DNA from: Curtobacterium sp. BH-2-1-1 | GTDB taxonomy: Bacteria; Actinomycetota; Actinomycetes; Actinomycetales; Microbacteriaceae | Direction: 5' to 3' | Assembly: GCF_001806325.1 (NCBI RefSeq) | Contig: NZ_CP017580.1 | Coordinates: forward strand, 3,534,001 to 3,598,000 | DNA: 64,000 nucleotides | In this document: piece by piece, positions 33,833 to 41,986 of the stretch | Layout of the letters: every line of letters begins with the position of its first letter | How positions within the stretch are numbered: the stretch's first letter is position 1 | Program-made: the position numbers and the translations under genes | Notes under the pieces: model-generated | What the model saw: only the letters and a program-made list of their open reading frames with translations | Database searches by the model: none | Told to the model about the DNA's origin: nothing

Positions 33833-34689
33833 CGCCCGTCCAGGGTCGGCGTCCGCAGGGGTGCGATGCACACCGGTGTCCGTGAGGCGGCGATGAGCTC
33901 GTGCGCGGTGGAGCCGAAGAACAGACCGCCGAGCACGGAGCGGTGCTGCCGTCCGAGGACGATCACCGAGGCGTCGGGCGCGTGTCGTCCGAGGACCTCC
34001 GAGGGGTCACCCTCCTCGAGCAGCGGTCGATGCTGGAGGCCGGGGAACCGGATGTGGAGGAGCCGTTCGGCGTCGATGAGGATGCTGCGGGCGTGTTCCT
34101 GGATCAACTTCGGGTCCTCGAGGACGCTGAGCCCCCCGACCCGGGCGCTCACCGGCGCCTTCCACGCCCGGACGAGGGTGAGCCGCCGGTGGTCCCGGAC
34201 AGCCTGCGCGCCGGCGAACCGGAGCGCTGCGTCACCGCTCGCGTCATCGACACCGAGCAGGACGTCGCCGTGGCTCGGACGCCAGTCCTCGGGCACGACG
34301 ACCGTGGGGACGGTCGACAGCGTCGGGACGCGCTCCGGCATCCAGCCGTCGAGCGCGGTGCGGACGCGGTGCTGACGTCGGGAGCCGATGACGAGCAGGT
34401 CGGCCGTGGCCGCGGTCTCGACCAGGACGCGGTCCGGCGCCCCGAACAGCGTTGCCGTGGTGACCCCGACCCGGGGGTGCGCACCCGTGAGGCGTTCGGC
34501 AGCCCGGTGCAGTCGTCGGTCGAGTGCGGGCACGTCCCCGCCCCAGCCGTTCGCGACCGTGACGATCTCGATGCGGCTGCCGGGGATCACCCGTCGCACC
34601 GCCACCCAGTCGACCGCGCGGTCACTCGCGTCGTGTTCGTCGACGCCGACGACGATGTGCTCGGTCGTGACGGCGTTCCCGTCGCGCAT
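33829..34689 (-). CDS. Universal stress protein, two UspA domains
   Basis: A 286-residue tandem UspA protein. Loops: VIGSRRQHRVRTALDGW in domain 1 and VLGRQHRSVLGGLFFGSTA in domain 2. The start ATG shares one base with the stop of the upstream Usp gene (TGATG). It is the middle gene of the operon ending in mgtA. Confidence 0.87.
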   Translation of the reverse strand: MRDGNAVTTEHIVVGVDEHDASDRAVDWVAVRRVIPGSRIEIVTVANGWGGDVPALDRRLHRAAERLTGAHPRVGVTTATLFGAPDRVLVETAATADLLVIGSRRQHRVRTALDGWMPERVPTLSTVPTVVVPEDWRPSHGDVLLGVDDASGDAALRFAGAQAVRDHRRLTLVRAWKAPVSARVGGLSVLEDPKLIQEHARSILIDAERLLHIRFPGLQHRPLLEEGDPSEVLGRHAPDASVIVLGRQHRSVLGGLFFGSTAHELIAASRTPVCIAPLRTPTLDGR

Positions 34690-35564
34690 CACCGCGCCTC
34701 GGCGTGTGCAGGCTCGCCGGTGCGGTCGTCGGACCCGGTCGCCCGGCGCGGCTGGGGGACGATGCACACGGGCGCGTGTCCCCGGTGCATGAGCCGCTCG
34801 CCGACGGACCCGGCGAGGAAGCCGCCGAGGGCGGTCCGGTGGCGCCGTCCGACGACCACGAGGGACGCGCCGCGGGACGACTGCAGCATCACGTCGCGGG
34901 GCTGGCCCTCGACCGACGACCCGTCGACACGCAGCGCTGGGTGCGCCTCACCGACCGCCCGCAGAGCCGCGCGGAGTTCGATGTCGGCCTCGTTGGACCA
35001 GAGCACGCGGTCCTCCTCGAGGTAGATGTTGGCGTACGGCGCCATCGCGGTCGGGACCGCCCATGCCCGGACCAGGGCGAGGTCCTTGCCGCGTCGCTCG
35101 GCGACGTCGGCGGCCCAGGCGAGCGCGGACGCGGCAGACCGGCCGTCGACCCCGACCACGACCGGCCCGTCGCTGCGCTCCCACTCCTCCGGGACGACGA
35201 CGACCGGCGTTGTGGCGTGCGCCACGACCCGTTCCGCCACCCGCCCCGTGATGGCTGCGGTGAGGGTGTGCACCTGCCGTGCGCCGATCACGAGGACGTC
35301 ACCGAGCGCGGCGTCCGCCACCAGCCGGTCGGCGGTCGGACCGCCCGTGACGTCGTGCGTGACCGCGAGATCCGGGTACACGGTGCGCAGTCGCTGTTCG
35401 GCGGCGTCGAGCCGGTGTTCCGTCCGGGTCAGCGCCTCGCCGTAGAACTCGCTGACGGTCAGCAGCCGGACACTGTCGGCCGCCGGGTCAACCGTGTCCA
35501 CGGTCCACTCGACGGTCTTCCAGCCGGCGACGGTGTCGTCGATCGCAACGGTGTACGCGGTCAT
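34689..35564 (-). CDS. Universal stress protein, two UspA domains
   Basis: A 291-residue tandem UspA protein. Loops: VIGARQVHTLTAAITGRVA and VVGRRHRTALGGFLAGSVG. It is closest in pattern to the proteins at 9997 and 39108 (each starts with a T-V-A-x-D-D strand and ends the second domain with a CIVP-like strand). GGAAGGAAGCG precedes the ATG at 35564. First gene of the Usp-Usp-mgtA operon. Confidence 0.88.
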   Translation of the reverse strand: MTAYTVAIDDTVAGWKTVEWTVDTVDPAADSVRLLTVSEFYGEALTRTEHRLDAAEQRLRTVYPDLAVTHDVTGGPTADRLVADAALGDVLVIGARQVHTLTAAITGRVAERVVAHATTPVVVVPEEWERSDGPVVVGVDGRSAASALAWAADVAERRGKDLALVRAWAVPTAMAPYANIYLEEDRVLWSNEADIELRAALRAVGEAHPALRVDGSSVEGQPRDVMLQSSRGASLVVVGRRHRTALGGFLAGSVGERLMHRGHAPVCIVPQPRRATGSDDRTGEPAHAEAR

Positions 35565-35660
35565 GATCGCTTCCTTCCCTGGCGGATGCACGGTGCGTCG
35601 CCAGCGGCTCGCACCGCTTCGGTCGACGCGACGCTACGGTGCCCGGACGGTGCCCGGGCA

Positions 35661-35674
35661 GGGTCCAAGGTCCT
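35661..35674. promoter_or_regulatory. DevR-type box facing the Usp-Usp-mgtA operon
   Basis: GGGTCCAAGGTCCT, one end mismatch, 96 bp upstream of 35564. Confidence 0.6.
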
Positions 35675-35685
35675 GCTCGGGCCGA

Positions 35686-35699
35686 GGGACCAAGGCCAC
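35686..35699. promoter_or_regulatory. DevR-type box facing the Usp gene at 35772
   Basis: GGGACCAAGGCCAC, 72 bp before the start; second member of the pair in this 207-bp region. Confidence 0.55.
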
Positions 35700-35771
35700 T
35701 GGTCGGAGGCCCGCTCCGCGCGGAACGTACCTCGGACGACGCCCGGAGCGGTGCCGGGAGAGGTGCCGACC

Positions 35772-36542
35772 ATGACCACGCGGATCATTCTGGGTTGGGA
35801 CGGCGGGACGGGGTCCCGCGCCGCACTGCGGTGGGCCACGGCGCGGGTGACGGGCTCCGTGGGACGGCTCGTCGTCGTGCACGCCGTGCCCGATGACGCG
35901 GGATCGCCGGCGCTCAGCGACGCTGACCTCGGTGTCCGCACCGGCGTCTCAGCGGCCGCGAGCGCGCACGGCATCGACCTCGACGTCGAGGTGCACCGCG
36001 GGGGCCCGGTCGCAGTGCTCCTGGGAGCGGTCGACGCCGAGTGCGTCCTGATCGTCGGCCACGACCTCGTGCTCGACGCCCGCGGTCGGCGTCCGTCCAT
36101 CGCCGCGCGGCTCGTGGACGCTGCGCCGTGCACCGTCGTCGCCGTGCCGGCGGACGCGCCGATGGGACGCGGTGTGGTGGTCGGCGTGGACGTGCGGTCC
36201 GCGTCGGACGCCGCGCTCCGGTTCGCGGGCCAGGAGGCGCGGCGCACCGGTACGACGCTGCGTGCGGTGGCCGTCTGGTCGCCACCAGGGCACGACGAGG
36301 AACACGCGCGTCGTCGCGAACTGCAGATGCTCGAGGAGCGCGTCGAGGACGCGCTCCTCGGCCTGCTCGACGTCGACGTGCACCGCGAGCTCGTCGAGGG
36401 CCCGGTCGCCCGCCGCCTCGTCGACGCGGCGGACGGAGCGGCGCTGCTCGTCCTGGGCACCGGGCCGCACCACCGACAGCGCGGGACCGTCGTCGACCAG
36501 GTGATCCGCGCCTCCCGGACCGCCGTCGCGATCGTGCGCTGA
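35772..36542 (+). CDS. Universal stress protein, divergent member
   Basis: A 256-residue protein with two UspA-like halves (MTTRIILGWDGGTGSRAALR and VVVGVDVRSASDAALRFAG). The nucleotide loops are degraded: the second reads VLGTGPHHRQRGTVVDQVI, without the final G(S/T). It may not bind ATP. It converges with the phosphoketolase gene. Confidence 0.8.
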   Translation: MTTRIILGWDGGTGSRAALRWATARVTGSVGRLVVVHAVPDDAGSPALSDADLGVRTGVSAAASAHGIDLDVEVHRGGPVAVLLGAVDAECVLIVGHDLVLDARGRRPSIAARLVDAAPCTVVAVPADAPMGRGVVVGVDVRSASDAALRFAGQEARRTGTTLRAVAVWSPPGHDEEHARRRELQMLEERVEDALLGLLDVDVHRELVEGPVARRLVDAADGAALLVLGTGPHHRQRGTVVDQVIRASRTAVAIVR

Positions 36543-36563
36543 CCCCGTGAGCGGTCGCCCTCG

Positions 36564-38921
36564 TCATGCCGACCAGCGCCAGTCGGCCACCGACGGCACG
36601 TCCTCCCCGTGGCTGCGGGTCCACGCTCGTGCCTCGGTGCGCGCGTCCTGCATCCGCTGGCGCAGCCCGGCGTACCGGACGGCCAGCCCAGGGACCCGGT
36701 CGAGCACGTCGATGACGAGGTGGAAGCGGTCGAGGTCGTTGAGCATGAGCATGTCGAACGGGGTCGTCGTCGTACCCTGCTCGACGTACCCGCGGACGTG
36801 CATGTCGGCGTTCGCGGCTCGGCGGTACGTCAGCCGGTGGATGAGCCACGGGTACCCGTGGAACGCGAAGACGACCGGACGGTCGCGCGTGAACAGGGCG
36901 TCGAACGCCTCGTCCGGCATGCCGTGCGGGTGCTGCTCGGGGCTCGTCAGGCGCATCAGGTCGACGACGTTGACCACCCGGACCCGGAGTCCCGGCACGT
37001 CGTCGCGGAGGATCGACGCCGCTGCCAGGACCTCGAGGGTCGGGACGTCACCGGCGCAGGCCAGCACCACGTTCGGCTCCTCGCCGTCGACCTCGGTGCC
37101 GGCCCACGGCAGGATGCCCAGTCCGCGGGTGCAGTGCGCGACGGCTTCCTCGGCCGTGAGGAGGTCCGGCGTCGGCTGTTTCCCGGCCACCACGACGTTG
37201 ACGTAGTCGACCGACCGGAGGCAGTGGTCGAAGGTCGAGAGCAGGGTGTTCGTGTCGAACGGCAGGTACACGCGGACGACCTCCGGCCGCTTGTTCATGA
37301 CGTGGTCGATGAACCCGGGGTCCTGGTGCGAGAGCCCGTTGTGGTCCTGCCGCCAGACGTGCGACGAGAGCAGGTAGTTCAAGGACGAGACGGGCCGCCG
37401 CCAGGGCACCTTCCGGCTCTCGGCGAGCCACTTCGCATGCTGGTTGAGCATCGAGTCGACGACGTGCGCGAACGCCTCGTACGTCCCGAACACGCCGTGG
37501 CGTCCGGTCAGCAGGTACCCCTCGAGCCAGCCCTCGCACTGGTGCTCGCTGAGCATCTCCATCACGCGGCCGTGCGGTGCCAGGTGTTCGTCGGTCGACC
37601 GCACCTCGGCGTTCCACTGCTTGTCCGTCACGTCGTACAGGGCGTCGAGCCGGTTCGATGCCGTCTCGTCAGGACCGAAGACGCGGAAGGTCGTCGGGTT
37701 CGCCCGTGCCACGGCGGCGAGCCAGCGGCCGAGCACCCGTGTCGGCTCGCTCGAGGTGGCTCCGGGGCGCTCGACCGCGACGGCCTGGTCCCGGAAGTCG
37801 GGCATGCGCAGGTCGGTGCGCACGAGGCCACCGTTCGCGACCGGGTTCGCGCTCATCCGCAGGTCCCCTGCCGGCGCGTGGGCGCGGATGTCCGAGGCCG
37901 GGGAGCCGTCGGGTCCGAACAGTTCCTCGGGGCGGTACGAGCGCATCCACTCCTCGAGCACGGCGAGGTGGTCTGCCGAGTGCCGCGGATCGGACAGCGG
38001 CACCTGGTGTGACCGCCAGCTGTCCTCCGCGGGCTTCCCGTCGATCACCGGCGGACAGGTCCAGCCCTTCGGCGTGCGCAGCACGATCATCGGCCACCGC
38101 GGTCGTCCCTCGAGCGTGCCGGTGCGTGCCGCACGGCGGATGCGCTCGATCTCGTCGAGGACCACGTCGAGGGTCTCGGCCATCCGCCGGTGGACCGCTT
38201 GCGGGTCCTCGCCGTCGAACCCGCCGGAGACGACGAACGGCTGGTGGCCGTACCCGCGCATGAGGTCGATGAGCTCGGACTCGGGGATGCGCGCGAGCAC
38301 CGTCGGGTTCGCGATCTTGTACCCGTTGAGGTGGAGGATCGGCAGGACGACCCCGTCGCGGAGCGGATCGACGAACTTGTTCGAGTGCCAGCTCGTCGCG
38401 AGCGGACCGGTCTCGGCCTCGCCGTCCCCGACGACGGCTGCGACGAGCAGTGTCGGGTCGTCGAACGCCGCGCCGTACGCGTGCGACAGGGCGTAGCCGA
38501 GCTCACCGCCCTCGTGCATCGAGCCCGGTGTCTGCGGAGCCGCGTGGCTCGGGATGCCGCCGGGGAACGAGAACTGCCGGAAGAGTCGTCGCATGCCGTC
38601 CTCGTCCTGGGTCACCGCCGGGTACAGCTCGCTGTAGGTGCCGTCGAGCCAGGCGTTCGCGACGACGGCAGGCCCGCCGTGTCCGGGGCCGCAGACGAAG
38701 AGCGTGCGGAGCGCCCGTTCTCGGATCACGCGGTTGAGGTGCGCGTGCACGAAGTTCAGCCCCGGTGTCGTCCCCCAGTGCCCGAGCAACCGGGGTTTGA
38801 CGTCCTCCGGGGTGAGCGGACGTCGGAGCAACGGGTCGTCGAGCAGGTAGATCTGTCCGACGGCGAGGTAGTTCGCGGCGCGCCACCACCGGTGGACCTG
38901 TTCGATCGTCGTGTCGTCCAT
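36564..38921 (-). CDS. xfp: Phosphoketolase (xylulose-5-P / fructose-6-P)
   Basis: A 785-residue thiamine-diphosphate enzyme, normal length for Xfp. Seen in order: [29 protein letters not shown], the ThDP motif [19 protein letters not shown], and [18 protein letters not shown]. It splits xylulose 5-phosphate or fructose 6-phosphate into acetyl phosphate and a shorter sugar phosphate, giving energy without oxygen. No acetate kinase gene is next to it. Two DevR-type boxes lie in the divergent region shared with the Usp gene at 39108. Confidence 0.95.
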   Translation of the reverse strand: MDDTTIEQVHRWWRAANYLAVGQIYLLDDPLLRRPLTPEDVKPRLLGHWGTTPGLNFVHAHLNRVIRERALRTLFVCGPGHGGPAVVANAWLDGTYSELYPAVTQDEDGMRRLFRQFSFPGGIPSHAAPQTPGSMHEGGELGYALSHAYGAAFDDPTLLVAAVVGDGEAETGPLATSWHSNKFVDPLRDGVVLPILHLNGYKIANPTVLARIPESELIDLMRGYGHQPFVVSGGFDGEDPQAVHRRMAETLDVVLDEIERIRRAARTGTLEGRPRWPMIVLRTPKGWTCPPVIDGKPAEDSWRSHQVPLSDPRHSADHLAVLEEWMRSYRPEELFGPDGSPASDIRAHAPAGDLRMSANPVANGGLVRTDLRMPDFRDQAVAVERPGATSSEPTRVLGRWLAAVARANPTTFRVFGPDETASNRLDALYDVTDKQWNAEVRSTDEHLAPHGRVMEMLSEHQCEGWLEGYLLTGRHGVFGTYEAFAHVVDSMLNQHAKWLAESRKVPWRRPVSSLNYLLSSHVWRQDHNGLSHQDPGFIDHVMNKRPEVVRVYLPFDTNTLLSTFDHCLRSVDYVNVVVAGKQPTPDLLTAEEAVAHCTRGLGILPWAGTEVDGEEPNVVLACAGDVPTLEVLAAASILRDDVPGLRVRVVNVVDLMRLTSPEQHPHGMPDEAFDALFTRDRPVVFAFHGYPWLIHRLTYRRAANADMHVRGYVEQGTTTTPFDMLMLNDLDRFHLVIDVLDRVPGLAVRYAGLRQRMQDARTEARAWTRSHGEDVPSVADWRWSA

Positions 38922-38999
38922 GCGGTGCTCCTCGTCGTGGGCGGGCGGCGGGCCCGCACCGGTCGACGCGACGGTGGCACGGTCTTCGGATACTCGGCA

Positions 39000-39013
39000 G
39001 GGTCTTCGGTCCC
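39000..39013. promoter_or_regulatory. DevR-type box facing xfp
   Basis: GGGTCTTCGGTCCC, a full GGGNC-N4-GTCCC match, 78 bp upstream of the xfp start. Confidence 0.65.
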
Positions 39014-39037
39014 GACGGACGTCGTGCGGTCCGTCGG

Positions 39038-39051
39038 GGGACCAAGGACCT
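39038..39051. promoter_or_regulatory. DevR-type box facing the Usp gene at 39108
   Basis: GGGACCAAGGACCT, one end mismatch, 56 bp before the start. Confidence 0.6.
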
Positions 39052-39107
39052 GGCGGAGCCATGACCGGACCAGCAGTGTCGGGACCGAGCCCGACGAGAG
39101 GACCGCC

Positions 39108-39950
39108 ATGCCCGAGCCGACCTGCTGGACCGTCGCCGTGGACGACTCGGACGCGGCGTGGAACAGCCTCGACTGGGTCGACGGGGTCGTGCAGGACACC
39201 GACACCGTCCGGCTGGAGACCGTCCACGAGCCGCGCGGCGAGACCCTCGACCGTTCGACGGGACGACTCACCATCGCCGAGCACCGACTCCGGGAGCGCC
39301 ACCCAGGGCTCCGCGTCGAGCGTGCCGTCGTCAGCGGGCCCACCCTCGCGCGCCTGCTCGACGACGCAACCGACACCGACGTCCTGGTCATCGGCGGGCG
39401 TCGGTCCGAGCGCCTCTGGGCGTCCCTCACCGGCCGCGTCGCTGAACGGGTCGTCGCACACGCCACCGCTCCGGTGGTGGTGGTCCCGGAACACTGGCGT
39501 CCCGGTCGCGTCGACGACGCGGTCGTCGCGGGCGTGGACGGCCGAACTGCCTCGTCGGCGCTCGGGTTCGCTGCCCGGTACGCGCAACGCTGCCGCGACG
39601 GACTCGTCCTGGTCCGCGCGTGGGAGCCGCCGACGAGCGTCTCACCGTTCGGTGCGGTGTACCTCGAACGAGACCGCCCGCTGTGGGAGCACGAGGGACA
39701 ACTCGAACTCGACGCGGCGATCCGGGCGGTGAGCCGATCGCACCCGGAGCTGCGCATGCGTGGTGAGCTCCGGCAGGGCCGACCGTCCGAGGTGCTCATC
39801 CGCGCCGCCACCACGGCTTCGCTCGTCGTCGTCGGCCGTCGCCACGGCTCGGCGCTCGGGGCGTTCCTGACGGGGTCCGTCGGCGAGGTGCTCCTCCACC
39901 GTGCCTCGGCGCCGGTGTGCGTCGTACCGCCGGCGGACGTGCCCGGATGA
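39108..39950 (+). CDS. Universal stress protein, two UspA domains
   Basis: A 280-residue tandem UspA protein. Loops: [19 protein letters not shown] and [19 protein letters not shown]. It is the last Usp gene of the island and is divergent from xfp. It converges with the DUF2231 gene, 23 nt apart. Confidence 0.88.
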   Translation: MPEPTCWTVAVDDSDAAWNSLDWVDGVVQDTDTVRLETVHEPRGETLDRSTGRLTIAEHRLRERHPGLRVERAVVSGPTLARLLDDATDTDVLVIGGRRSERLWASLTGRVAERVVAHATAPVVVVPEHWRPGRVDDAVVAGVDGRTASSALGFAARYAQRCRDGLVLVRAWEPPTSVSPFGAVYLERDRPLWEHEGQLELDAAIRAVSRSHPELRMRGELRQGRPSEVLIRAATTASLVVVGRRHGSALGAFLTGSVGEVLLHRASAPVCVVPPADVPG

Positions 39951-39973
39951 ACGTGGTGCTCCAGAGGCCTCCG

Positions 39974-40438
39974 CTACCCCTTCCAGACGGACTCTGCTCC
40001 GGCGTGGCCGATGACGACGACCTCGATGATCGAGACGACGGCGACCAGCACGAGCAGCACCGGTCCGACGATCCCGACGGCCCGCACCACGCCGACGCTC
40101 GTCACCCGGGCGGTCCCGAACCGGTGCCAGCCCCACCAGAGCGTCAGGAGCACGAAGACAGCGATCGACCACGGCAGCATGCCGTCGGCGAGCTCGGTGT
40201 GCCGTTCGAGCAACGCCGTCTCCTTCTCGTGGTGCTCCAGCCACTCGCCGGAGGACGTTGCGAGCGGGACGGACACCAGCGCGACCAGCCCGATGATCGG
40301 CGCACCGACCGCGAGCCACCGTCGTGCTCTCGGCCACACGGCGACGGCGATCGCGGTCAGGGCCGCGACCGGGACCGCGACGGAGGTGAGGTGGACGAAG
40401 AGGGGGTGGAGCGGGATCCCGCCGAACTGCCAGTCCAT
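39974..40438 (-). CDS. DUF2231 membrane protein
   Basis: A 154-residue protein with four membrane helices and the DUF2231 start WQFGGIPLHPLFVHLTSVAV. The family is predicted to hold a redox cofactor or metal in the membrane; no function is proven. The 143-bp region upstream is shared with the VIT1-type gene. Confidence 0.8.
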   Translation of the reverse strand: MDWQFGGIPLHPLFVHLTSVAVPVAALTAIAVAVWPRARRWLAVGAPIIGLVALVSVPLATSSGEWLEHHEKETALLERHTELADGMLPWSIAVFVLLTLWWGWHRFGTARVTSVGVVRAVGIVGPVLLVLVAVVSIIEVVVIGHAGAESVWKG

Positions 40439-40511
40439 GTCGGCCTTTCACGTCGTGCGCCGATCGACACCGGCGCTGTGGCTCCAGCCAAGCGCTTCCG
40501 GGCGCCGGCAT

Positions 40512-40524
40512 CGTTCGAAACCTC
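40512..40524. promoter_or_regulatory. Shared 13-mer upstream of the VIT1-response regulator-kinase operon
   Basis: CGTTCGAAACCTC, 57 bp before the VIT1-type start. The reverse complement of a near-identical 13-mer lies at 43413-43425, before the next operon. Candidate binding site of the response regulator at 41303. Confidence 0.4.
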
Positions 40525-40581
40525 ACACGAACACGACCCCGCGCTCGAACACGACGGGCACGACCTGGTTCGATCAGGACC

Positions 40582-41301
40582 ATGACCGCACCTGAACCCC
40601 ACCCCGGTGAGGCGCACGACGGCGACCTCGCCGCACGCCTGAACTGGCTGCGCGCCGGCGTGCTCGGCGCGAACGACGGCATCGTGTCCACGGCGTCGAT
40701 CGTCGTCGGTGTCGCCGGGGCGTCGACATCGGTGCCCGCCATCGCGACCGCCGGGATCGCCGCACTCGTGGGTGGCGCGGTCTCCATGGCGCTCGGGGAG
40801 TACGTGTCGGTGAGCAGCCAGAAGGACAGCCAGCGGTCGCTCATCGAGAAGGAGCGCCGGGAGCTGCGGGAGGACCCGGTCGCCGAGCTGGAGGAGCTCA
40901 CGCAGCTGTGGCAGGCACGCGGGCTCCAGCGGGCGACCGCCGAGACCGTGGCGTCCGAGCTCACGGAGCGTGACGCCCTCCGCGCGCACCTGACGACCGA
41001 GCTCGGGATCGACGAGGACGAGGTCGTGAGCCCGTGGCACGCGGCGTTCGCATCGGCCGCTGCGTTCTCCGTCGGCGCCGTCCTGCCGTTGCTCGCGATC
41101 CTGCTGCCCCCGGAGTCGGTGCGGGTCTCGGTGACCTTCGTCGTCGTCCTCCTCGCCCTCGCGCTGACCGGCGCGACCGGTGCGCGGATCGGCGGCGGAT
41201 CGGTGGGGCGCGCGACCGTCCGCGTCGTCCTCGGAGGAGCGCTCGCCCTCGCGGCGACGTTCGCGATCGGGTCGCTCCTCGGGACGAGCGGGGTGGTGTG
41301 A
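40582..41301 (+). CDS. VIT1/CCC1-family Fe2+/Mn2+ transporter
   Basis: A 239-residue membrane protein. The first helices carry RAGVLGANDGIVSTASIVVG and VSMALGEYVSVSSQKDS, diagnostic of VIT1; the long helical charged segment (about 88-150, with EKERRELREDP) is the metal-binding helical region, and three further helices follow. VIT1 relatives move Fe2+ or Mn2+ out of the cytoplasm. One base separates its stop from the response regulator start, so the three genes form an operon. Confidence 0.9.
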   Translation: MTAPEPHPGEAHDGDLAARLNWLRAGVLGANDGIVSTASIVVGVAGASTSVPAIATAGIAALVGGAVSMALGEYVSVSSQKDSQRSLIEKERRELREDPVAELEELTQLWQARGLQRATAETVASELTERDALRAHLTTELGIDEDEVVSPWHAAFASAAAFSVGAVLPLLAILLPPESVRVSVTFVVVLLALALTGATGARIGGGSVGRATVRVVLGGALALAATFAIGSLLGTSGVV

Positions 41302-41302
41302 C

Positions 41303-41986
41303 ATGGCGAACATCCTGGTGGTCGAGGACGACCCCGAGATGGGTGTGCTCGTCGAACGCGGGCTCGTCGGCGAGGGGCACGCCGTGACCGTCGTGTCCGA
41401 CGGCGTCGCCGCGCTCGTCCAGGCCCGCGCGCAGTCCTTCGACGCGGCCGCGATCGACGTCATGCTCCCGGAGATGTCCGGGTTCGAGGTCTGCCGTCGG
41501 CTGCGCGAGATGGGCGAGGACTTCCCGGTCGTGCTCGTCACGGCGCGCGACGCGGTGGACGACCGGGTCTTCGGGCTCGACTCCGGCGCCGACGACTACC
41601 TCACGAAGCCGTTCGCGATCGCCGAGCTCAACGCCCGCATCCGAGCTCACCTGCGCCGTCGCGCGGCGGGGACCGCGACGGTCGTCGAGGCCGGCTCGGT
41701 CCGACTCGACACCGTCGCCGTCCGCGCCGCCGTGCGCGGGCGTGACCTGCCGCTGAGCGTCAAGGAGTTCTCGCTGCTGCGGTTCCTCATCCAGGGCTCG
41801 CCGGCACCGCGGACCCGCGCCGAGGTCCTCGAGGAGGTCTGGGGAAGCGCCGAGCACTTCGACCCGACGATCGTCGACCAGTACGTGAGCTACGTCCGCA
41901 AGAAGCTCCAGGCGGCGGATGCCGACGTCGCGATCCGCACCGTGCGCGGCGTCGGCTACGCGCTCGAGGTCGTGCCGACGGCATGA
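41303..41986 (+). CDS. OmpR/PhoB-type response regulator
   Basis: A 227-residue regulator with a receiver domain (ILVVEDDPEMGV; Asp52 in AAIDVMLPEMSGFEV; Lys in DYLTKPF) and a winged-helix output domain (about 130-225; VDQYVSYVRKKL). It is coupled to the kinase by an ATGA overlap. Given the operon it probably responds to metal or redox stress at the envelope. Confidence 0.92.
   Translation: MANILVVEDDPEMGVLVERGLVGEGHAVTVVSDGVAALVQARAQSFDAAAIDVMLPEMSGFEVCRRLREMGEDFPVVLVTARDAVDDRVFGLDSGADDYLTKPFAIAELNARIRAHLRRRAAGTATVVEAGSVRLDTVAVRAAVRGRDLPLSVKEFSLLRFLIQGSPAPRTRAEVLEEVWGSAEHFDPTIVDQYVSYVRKKLQAADADVAIRTVRGVGYALEVVPTA

Noticed and set aside
36564..39587. Phosphoketolase starting at 39587 with 220 extra residues
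   Set aside because: The extra part reads across the divergent promoter with its two boxes and into the opposite Usp gene; the family starts at [13 protein letters not shown] 38921.
40357..41541. Minus-strand frame of about 390 codons opposite the VIT1-type gene
   Set aside because: Composition is Arg/Gly/Asp-rich without hydrophobic pattern, and the plus strand holds a clear VIT1 protein coupled to a response regulator.
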